From: a virus
DNA: 64,000 nucleotides
Virus record (IMG/VR): IMGVR_UViG_3300028840_007026
Span: 1-64,000 of that record
Strand: one strand, 5' to 3'
The notes below the pieces were generated by a model. The model did no database searches. It saw only the letters and a list, made by a program, of their open reading frames with translations, and was not told where the DNA came from. The translations under genes were made by a program, and so were the position numbers. Of the stretch, positions 58,119 through 64,000 are shown piece after piece; the first letter of the stretch is position 1, and each line of letters opens with the position of its first letter.

Positions 58119-59194
58119 TGCCAAATTATTTTCTCACATCGAATGATGATATGGTAGCCGTATCCGGCGAATCCACAACTGTTGCAAGAGATCAAAGCAG
58201 TGATCTTGGAGTAGGTGGAGTTCCATGGGATACACTTTACTACCCATTTCACAGTATGTCTTTTGACTATACTCATAAGGCTCTTAGGTTTCCCGGTAAT
58301 GCGATTTATATGAATAATTATGCTTATGATTTCATTTACAATCGCATATGGGTCACTTCTCTCATTGAATTTGGATTGATTTCAGAGCTGAGTACTGGAT
58401 ACGTTTACATTTGGAATTCAAACCTGACATTTTCTGTGGCTCTCACCTCCTTTACAGATCCGGGTGATGTGGGAATACAAATTGATACTGTTACAGTGCC
58501 GACTTATATTACACCTAATAACTATATCAGCTACGCGGTATATGTTCCCATTGCTGGTCCGGCTGAACAGGATACTACTTACGAATGGGTAGTATATGGA
58601 CAAAGCAGGGAAACACGCGTGACCGCGACACGGCTAATTCCGTTTGTCTACGACATTGATTGGGTGAATGATGAGGATTTGCTCTATGAGTATTTTACTT
58701 CTGTTTATAGAGCGAAAACAACTCATGAGCAGAGAAGATCGATGATCAATAGTCCGATAAGAAAATCGACTTTTATCATCACTTTAGAAAAACAGCTTGC
58801 GAACCATTTCCAAGGGAAGATGAGAGGTTCCATTGGAAAGTATTTTGTTGTACCTATTTACAGTGAATTCTTTACTACCTCAACAAGTTTGTCCGGTGCG
58901 ACTACCATTATTGGAAATGAAGATTTGACATACTACTGGAATCTTCAAAAGTATTGTGACTACATTTTGATCGTTGACCATGAATCAAGGTTGGTTGAAT
59001 CGAAATCTATTTCCGGTATTGCAGGTAGTACTATATCTCTCTACAATGCAGTTAATAAAACATTTGATAATACGAGGGTAGTCATATATCCAGCTTATGT
59101 TGGAGTGATTTCTAATCTGACGATGAGAAATTATACGAGCAATATAGTTCGGGCAAATATTAGTTTTCAGGAGGTGAGAGCGAATGGCGTCTGA
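58118..59194 (+). CDS. Minor tail protein
   Basis: A 358-residue protein, overlapping its neighbours on both sides (TAATG at the start). Residues about 150-200 and the TRLIPFVYDIDW region resemble minor tail proteins found in this position in other siphoviruses. The C-terminal half contains SIGKYFVVPIYSEFF and IYPAYVGVISN, typical of tail-tip ring proteins. A specific function is not assigned. Confidence 0.5.
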   Translation: MPNYFLTSNDDMVAVSGESTTVARDQSSDLGVGGVPWDTLYYPFHSMSFDYTHKALRFPGNAIYMNNYAYDFIYNRIWVTSLIEFGLISELSTGYVYIWNSNLTFSVALTSFTDPGDVGIQIDTVTVPTYITPNNYISYAVYVPIAGPAEQDTTYEWVVYGQSRETRVTATRLIPFVYDIDWVNDEDLLYEYFTSVYRAKTTHEQRRSMINSPIRKSTFIITLEKQLANHFQGKMRGSIGKYFVVPIYSEFFTTSTSLSGATTIIGNEDLTYYWNLQKYCDYILIVDHESRLVESKSISGIAGSTISLYNAVNKTFDNTRVVIYPAYVGVISNLTMRNYTSNIVRANISFQEVRANGV

Positions 59195-59813
59195 TATTCA
59201 AACATTAGATGACTTGGAAATATTTCCATTCTACCCCAATTATGACAAGGGAGTAGATGTAAACATTTTGGGGGGATATGAAGTAACCCAATTTGGAAGA
59301 TATTCCCCTATGGATATCGTGGAAGATACGGCAGACAAGCAATTAACAGTGTTGATGAATTTAGTACTTACCACGAAACAAGAGAAGTACAATTTTCTCC
59401 AATTCATGGATGATCACAAAGGACAGTTGAAGAAGTTTTGGCTCTATGCAAATGTAAATGAATTCAATTTGAAAGAAGCAATTGCAGCAAGTGCTTCCAC
59501 AATGCTCGTTGAGGATACTGAATATCATAGTTATTACAAGGTTGGGGATCGAATATACTTTTACTTAAAAACGGGTGACGTGATTGTAAGAAAAGTTCAA
59601 TCCGTAACATACGATGCAATTGGAGAAGATATTACAATCACGTTTACTACCCAGATGCCAGCATATGAAATCGGTTTGAACGATGTGTATGAAATCGGCA
59701 GAGTGCTCTGCTGCCGTTTTGATCACGACTCTTTTGAAGTTCCGAATAAGAATACTACCGTAGCAACAACGAAAGTCCGGTTTTTAGAATTACCAAAGGA
59801 GTATCCATCATGA
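59184..59813 (+). CDS. Distal-tail-type (GTA-like) protein
   Basis: A 209-residue protein (GGAGG upstream of the ATG). The FGRYSPMDIVEDTADKQLTV segment and late RVLCCRFDHDSFEV recall the GTA/DUF2460-DUF2163 neighbourhood protein that forms the distal tail ring. The next two genes are the hub and NlpC/P60 genes of that set, which supports the placement. Confidence 0.55.
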   Translation: MASDIQTLDDLEIFPFYPNYDKGVDVNILGGYEVTQFGRYSPMDIVEDTADKQLTVLMNLVLTTKQEKYNFLQFMDDHKGQLKKFWLYANVNEFNLKEAIAASASTMLVEDTEYHSYYKVGDRIYFYLKTGDVIVRKVQSVTYDAIGEDITITFTTQMPAYEIGLNDVYEIGRVLCCRFDHDSFEVPNKNTTVATTKVRFLELPKEYPS

Positions 59814-60610
59814 CGGATTATAGTAGCAATTTGGCAGCGGTTGAGCAAATACCTTTCATAGAACTATATAAGTTCCAGAGAGGTTTTGAGTACTTTCGGT
59901 ACACCAATCATGAAGCAGATGTAGTGTTTCAAGATGAGAGTTATATATCGGCAGCCATTACGAGAGGCGAATTCAACGTCGATACAAACTTGTCTACCGT
60001 TTCAACTACTGTGGGAGCAGCCATCTTCGATGACTTTGGAGTTTACATTGCTACTCAACCATCCAATAGAACAAGGTTGTCGATTCGCAGAGCAGTATCA
60101 GATGATCTAACTGAGTTTGTAGTTATATTTGATGGATGGGTGACCGGAGTACAATTTAATGAGAATAACGAAGCGTCCTTGTCTGTAGAACAGAAGTCAA
60201 ATGTTCTCAGTAAGGAAGTGGATATGTTTACTCATTCTTGTGTATGTAATCATAATATCTTCTACGGTGGATGTTCTCTTGATGTAATCCAATATCGTCT
60301 CGTTACAAGCAATATAACAGTAATCGGTTCCGACATTTATAGTACCGAAGTGGATACTTATGATGATGGATATTTTACTGGTGGTGAGGTTTTCGTAACC
60401 GACGATTCCCGCATGATCACAAATCATGTGGGTAATAAGCTAACTTTACACGTACCGTTTGATTCACGCGTTGTGACGGGCTCTGAGATAACAATTCTTC
60501 CCGGTTGTGACCGTTTAATTACTACCTGTATAAATAAGTTTGATAATTTGGTCGATTTCCTTGGAATGCCTTTGATCCCAAGTAAAAATCCAGTTATATG
60601 GGGATTCTAA
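59810..60610 (+). CDS. Tail hub protein, DUF2163-like
   Basis: A 266-residue protein. Near residue 155 is NIFYGGCSLD preceded by CVCNH, and the C-terminus has LPGCDRLITTCINKFDN and FLGMPLIPSKNP, the conserved Cys and Pro-rich ending of DUF2163. In lambda gpL and the gene-transfer-agent hub these cysteines bind an iron-sulfur cluster. Four or more suitably spaced cysteines are present. It forms the tail hub with the next two proteins. Start overlaps the previous stop by ATGA. Confidence 0.72.
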   Translation: MTDYSSNLAAVEQIPFIELYKFQRGFEYFRYTNHEADVVFQDESYISAAITRGEFNVDTNLSTVSTTVGAAIFDDFGVYIATQPSNRTRLSIRRAVSDDLTEFVVIFDGWVTGVQFNENNEASLSVEQKSNVLSKEVDMFTHSCVCNHNIFYGGCSLDVIQYRLVTSNITVIGSDIYSTEVDTYDDGYFTGGEVFVTDDSRMITNHVGNKLTLHVPFDSRVVTGSEITILPGCDRLITTCINKFDNLVDFLGMPLIPSKNPVIWGF

Positions 60611-61125
60611 TTCAAATGGAATACAGACCAGCATTTACAAATAATGAAGCACTTTGGAAGCAATTCCAGGAAGAACTTTATTCCTGGAAAGCGACTGAGT
60701 ATAAATGGTTGCAGGTTGCGAAAGGGATGTATGCCGATTGCTCAACATACATTTGTCAATCCCTTGTCAATATAAAAATACTTAGGCAATTTGACTTCCC
60801 TAAAACCGTTAGCAGGGTTTGGTTTCGGGATCCCAATGACGACCAAATCTTTCAACACATGGATGAAAATTTTAAGCGTTATTCGGACAGTAAATTCTCA
60901 TGGCAATTTTTTAGAGTAGATGAGGAATTCGATTCGTATCTCAAGGGCGACATTGTTTTGTTTATTGTCAGGAGAAATATAAGAGTATTTAATCATGCAG
61001 GAGTTTATTTAGGCAATGAGAAAATGATACATAACAGTGAGGGATCATGTGTGAGATTTTCTGATTTTGATCATCGGTGGAAAAGAGTTTGTAAGGGAAT
61101 CTTTCGTTTACAGGAGTGGATATAA
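60598..61125 (+). CDS. NlpC/P60-family peptidoglycan hydrolase (tail-associated)
   Basis: A 175-residue protein. The NlpC/P60 catalytic Cys is in YADCSTYICQSL (about residue 49) and the His in FNHAGVYLG with the third residue at IHN downstream. It corresponds to the cell-wall hydrolase encoded after the hub in gene-transfer-agent-like tails and probably opens peptidoglycan during DNA entry. The start could be ATG 60598 or 60616; neither has a strong site. Confidence 0.78.
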   Translation: MGILIQMEYRPAFTNNEALWKQFQEELYSWKATEYKWLQVAKGMYADCSTYICQSLVNIKILRQFDFPKTVSRVWFRDPNDDQIFQHMDENFKRYSDSKFSWQFFRVDEEFDSYLKGDIVLFIVRRNIRVFNHAGVYLGNEKMIHNSEGSCVRFSDFDHRWKRVCKGIFRLQEWI

Positions 61126-64000
61126 TGGCATTACTACCGTACCTCGGATATGCTTTGATGGTAATAGGTCTCGCCTATAGTGTTTATATGATGACTAAAG
61201 GTGGACCGGAGATGGATTCTTTAGATCCATCCACCATCGATGACTTTGCTATTACTACCGCAGATGAGGGTTCCAAGGTTCCTCTCATTTATGGTATCAA
61301 AAAGGTTACTGGAAATATCATCTACTATGGTGGACTGCGAGCAAAACCGATAACTGAAACAGTTCAGTCAGGTTGTAGTTCTGAAAAAGTAATCGTTGGT
61401 TATGACTACTACATTGACATTTGGATGACTTTAGCTCATGGACCTGTTTCACTGCTTGCAACTTATGTTAATGAGGAATTGACTGGAGTACTTGGAACAG
61501 GAGAAATTTCATATCATCAGAGAATATTTTCTAACGGTGTTCCGGGAAATGGCGTGGATGCTCCTATTGCTGGACAGAGCCCACTACCAGGTATTGCTTG
61601 GATTTACTATGAGCAGTTGTACCTTGGAGAAAATGTTCAGTCAGTTCCAACAATACATTATGTACTTCAATGCCTTCCAACTGCTCACCCGTTTTCCTAT
61701 GTTGAAACTGGAAATGGTGGAGTGAACCCTGCTACCGTAGTTTATGATTTGTTGGTGAGAAGTGGAGTTGATTATGACGGTGTAAATGCTACCTCTTTTG
61801 AAAATGCTTCCCTGTACTGGTTCAATAAGGAGTATGGGTTGCATATGGTTTATAAAAATGCGATCAAGTGTAGAGACGCAATAAAAAAGGCATTGCAGGT
61901 AGTTGGTGGATCATTTACGGAAGATACTGACGGGAAGTTTTATCTGATTCCGTTTGATGAAACAGAAACATCTTCTGCTACTCTTGATTTCGATCAAGGA
62001 GAAGTGAGAAATTTTAAATTTTATCGCCCAATGTGGGATACGTTATATTCTGATTTTGTTGCAACATATATTGATAGAAATAAGGACTATTCAAAGAGAA
62101 CCGTAAGGGCTTATAATCCGGCACTTCACAGAATTCTTGGTAGAAGAGTTGAACAAGCTGTAGACTTAAAACATTTTATTGATTTAGATGTAGCGAGTAA
62201 ACGTGTATGGGAGATAATGAAAGAAGCGACTTATCCTGGAGCTCAAATTGAATGTGAAGTTCCATTTAGATTTTCTGGACTTCTCGTTGGACAAGTTGTA
62301 ACAGTAAATAATTCTCGCTTCGGAATTTCCAATGCCAAATTCCGGTTGATGACAAAAAACATAAAGGGTTTGGACGAGAACTTTTTCGGTGTTTCCCTTA
62401 AACAGATGACCGAAGAGTTATACGATTCAAATTGGGAAACCAGTGGAGGTAGTAATTGGGAAATTCCAGACTATACTCCTGACCCACTTTACAAAGCGAG
62501 TGTTTGGCAATTACCTTTTAACCACATGACAGGGACTGGGGATTACAATACTGGTTTTTACCTTGTTCTCGCTGCTCGTAAGAACTTGCATGAATCAGGT
62601 TACTACCTGAGATATTCCCAAAATGGGAACGTTTATGATCCAGTTGCAGGGGATGCATTTTCTCAGTATGGGACACTTGATGAGGCTTACGGTATAACGA
62701 ATGAAATTGATGAAACGGTAGGATTCACATATACACCGTATAGAGAAGATCCAGCATTCGATAGTATAGCGATTGAAGATGCTATTAATATGAATCGAAT
62801 GGCTCTCATCGAAGATGAGTTGATTGGTTTTACTACCGTTACAAATAATGCGAATGGAAGCATTACTCTTACCGGTATTATTAGGGGAATGTTGGGTACC
62901 ACGATTGCAGCACATAACTCAGGGGTAGATATTTGGATATTTACCCCGACAACTCCTGGCTTGATCTTCTCAAGTGCAGATTCAAGTTTTTATCTAATGT
63001 TCCAACCACATTCAATTTCAGGAGTAGTCGCAACTGAAGATGCAACGGTTATAAATGTCACGAAGGATTCCACTAAACTTGTTCCTCCGGCTCCAGTAGT
63101 AAGTGTTGAGAGAACTGCGACGGATGACTTTACTATCACATGGTATCCATTTACGGGAGCTTTTATAGGTGCAGGTCAAACGGGAGAAGAGTCGTTCAAT
63201 ACTGCCGTTCCTTATGCTGGTCCGGGAGCAGGATTGAATGCTTACAAATTTAATTATACTGCAATTGTCTACCACTACCAAACCAAGTCCGTGGACTTCA
63301 CTTATCCCTATGCCACATATGATTTAAGGGCTACGTGGAAGTTGAACAATAATGCTGTTACGGCCGAAGCGAGACCATCATTACCTTCAGTTGGTAGTAC
63401 AACTTGGGCAGGTAGAAATATTCCAAACGCTACCACTGGCTTGTTGAAGATTGATTATGGAATGGAGAACTTTATAGAATTCATTGACTACAATGCTGAT
63501 ATTATTGATAACTTTTTTAATATGGCAAGTCTTCTGGATGTGAGTTTGACTTCTCTTGCAGATGAAGATTACCTTATGTATGACCATGCTTCAGGAAAGT
63601 TTGTCAATGTCGATTTGGCTACAATGAATGTAGAAGTGACCACCACTACATCCACGACAACTACTACCACTACGAGTACAACTACTACGTCAACAACCAC
63701 CACGACAGCAACGACAACCACCGGGACTACTGTTCCTGGCGGGACAACTACTACGGCTCCACCGGAAGCATATTCTACCGGTTTGAGTTTAATTGACGAT
63801 ACTTCCCCTCTTACAAGTACGCTGGACTATAGAGCTTCGGCGGTTGACGGAAACTACGATACAAAGATTTTCTCATCTGCCCCGTCTGGAGTTGATGAAC
63901 CTGATTTCCAGGAAAGGGAAGGTTGGTTGAGCGACAGGTCCATCGGTAAGAATCTTGAATCTCCGACTCTCTGTTATGGAATGAAGATAGTGATGCGAGC
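61125..64000 (+). CDS. Tail tip / host-specificity protein (partial, runs off window)
   Basis: Starts with ATG 61125 overlapping the previous stop (TAATG) and stays open to the window end (958 codons). A hydrophobic N-terminal segment (LGYALMVIGLAYSVYMM) precedes a region like the J/GTA-gp15 'megatron' tip protein (STIDDFAITTADEGSKVPLIYG). A phage-tail baseplate-type central part includes IRGMLGTTIAAHN. A Thr/Ser tract follows (about residues 838-877), then a Pro/Gly linker and the start of a further domain. It would contact the receptor and organise the tip. The C-terminus lies outside the window. Confidence 0.72.
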   Translation, partial: MALLPYLGYALMVIGLAYSVYMMTKGGPEMDSLDPSTIDDFAITTADEGSKVPLIYGIKKVTGNIIYYGGLRAKPITETVQSGCSSEKVIVGYDYYIDIWMTLAHGPVSLLATYVNEELTGVLGTGEISYHQRIFSNGVPGNGVDAPIAGQSPLPGIAWIYYEQLYLGENVQSVPTIHYVLQCLPTAHPFSYVETGNGGVNPATVVYDLLVRSGVDYDGVNATSFENASLYWFNKEYGLHMVYKNAIKCRDAIKKALQVVGGSFTEDTDGKFYLIPFDETETSSATLDFDQGEVRNFKFYRPMWDTLYSDFVATYIDRNKDYSKRTVRAYNPALHRILGRRVEQAVDLKHFIDLDVASKRVWEIMKEATYPGAQIECEVPFRFSGLLVGQVVTVNNSRFGISNAKFRLMTKNIKGLDENFFGVSLKQMTEELYDSNWETSGGSNWEIPDYTPDPLYKASVWQLPFNHMTGTGDYNTGFYLVLAARKNLHESGYYLRYSQNGNVYDPVAGDAFSQYGTLDEAYGITNEIDETVGFTYTPYREDPAFDSIAIEDAINMNRMALIEDELIGFTTVTNNANGSITLTGIIRGMLGTTIAAHNSGVDIWIFTPTTPGLIFSSADSSFYLMFQPHSISGVVATEDATVINVTKDSTKLVPPAPVVSVERTATDDFTITWYPFTGAFIGAGQTGEESFNTAVPYAGPGAGLNAYKFNYTAIVYHYQTKSVDFTYPYATYDLRATWKLNNNAVTAEARPSLPSVGSTTWAGRNIPNATTGLLKIDYGMENFIEFIDYNADIIDNFFNMASLLDVSLTSLADEDYLMYDHASGKFVNVDLATMNVEVTTTTSTTTTTTTSTTTTSTTTTTATTTTGTTVPGGTTTTAPPEAYSTGLSLIDDTSPLTSTLDYRASAVDGNYDTKIFSSAPSGVDEPDFQEREGWLSDRSIGKNLESPTLCYGMKIVMR

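Noticed and set aside
1-64000. tRNA genes, insertion sequences, integrase and attachment sites
   Set aside because: No cloverleaf-like segment, transposase, recombinase motif or terminal repeat was recognised on either strand.

Overview
The window is one continuous piece of a tailed double-stranded DNA phage (Caudoviricetes) with siphovirus-type tail genes. There is no integrase, repressor, rRNA or recognisable tRNA. The host cannot be named from the sequence. Strong AGGAGG ribosome-binding sites, an M15 peptidase and an NlpC/P60 hydrolase point to a bacterial host. The genome is AT-leaning and densely packed, with many ATGA and TAATG overlaps.

Two divergent arms meet in a regulatory region at about 32.5-33.5 kb. 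The left arm (1-32.5 kb, minus strand) holds DNA metabolism. Positions 1-6.3 kb encode a Rad50/SbcC-like ATPase split into two genes, an Mre11/SbcD-like nuclease, a flap-type exonuclease, a RecA/UvsX-like recombinase and a gp32-like single-strand-binding protein. Positions 6.2-25 kb encode a likely recombination mediator, a DnaE-type DNA polymerase with a uracil-DNA-glycosylase domain fused to its C-terminus, a glycosyltransferase, two radical-SAM proteins, a T4-like clamp loader and sliding clamp, a DnaB-like helicase, a DnaG-like primase and a UvsW-like helicase. Positions 25-32.5 kb hold a small-gene operon around a Ycf46-like AAA+ ATPase, DUF1257, DUF2997 and DUF3150 set.

The most striking feature lies in that last operon. 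Seven intergenic spacers between 27.2 and 32.3 kb (minus strand) each fold into a complete type II hammerhead ribozyme. Every copy has the CUGAUGA and GAAA core strands, a GUC (once GUU) cleavage site, and stems I and III that differ in sequence but keep pairing. Each ribozyme begins at or inside the stop codon of the upstream gene and ends just before a leader carrying an AGGAGG site for the next gene. The polycistronic RNA would therefore cut itself into single-gene or few-gene messages.

The right arm (33.5-64 kb, plus strand) is the virion module in standard order: small and large terminase, LamG, SPRY and beta-propeller surface proteins, portal, a giant MuF protein carrying acetyltransferase and metallopeptidase domains, an M15 peptidase, scaffold, capsid, head-tail connectors, tail tube, tail chaperones with a probable -1 frameshift, tape measure, and a distal tail set resembling the gene-transfer-agent hub, NlpC/P60 and tip genes. 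Six virion proteins carry nearly pure Thr/Ser tracts, mostly at their C-termini. The heptamer TACTACC/GGTAGTA is strongly over-represented throughout.
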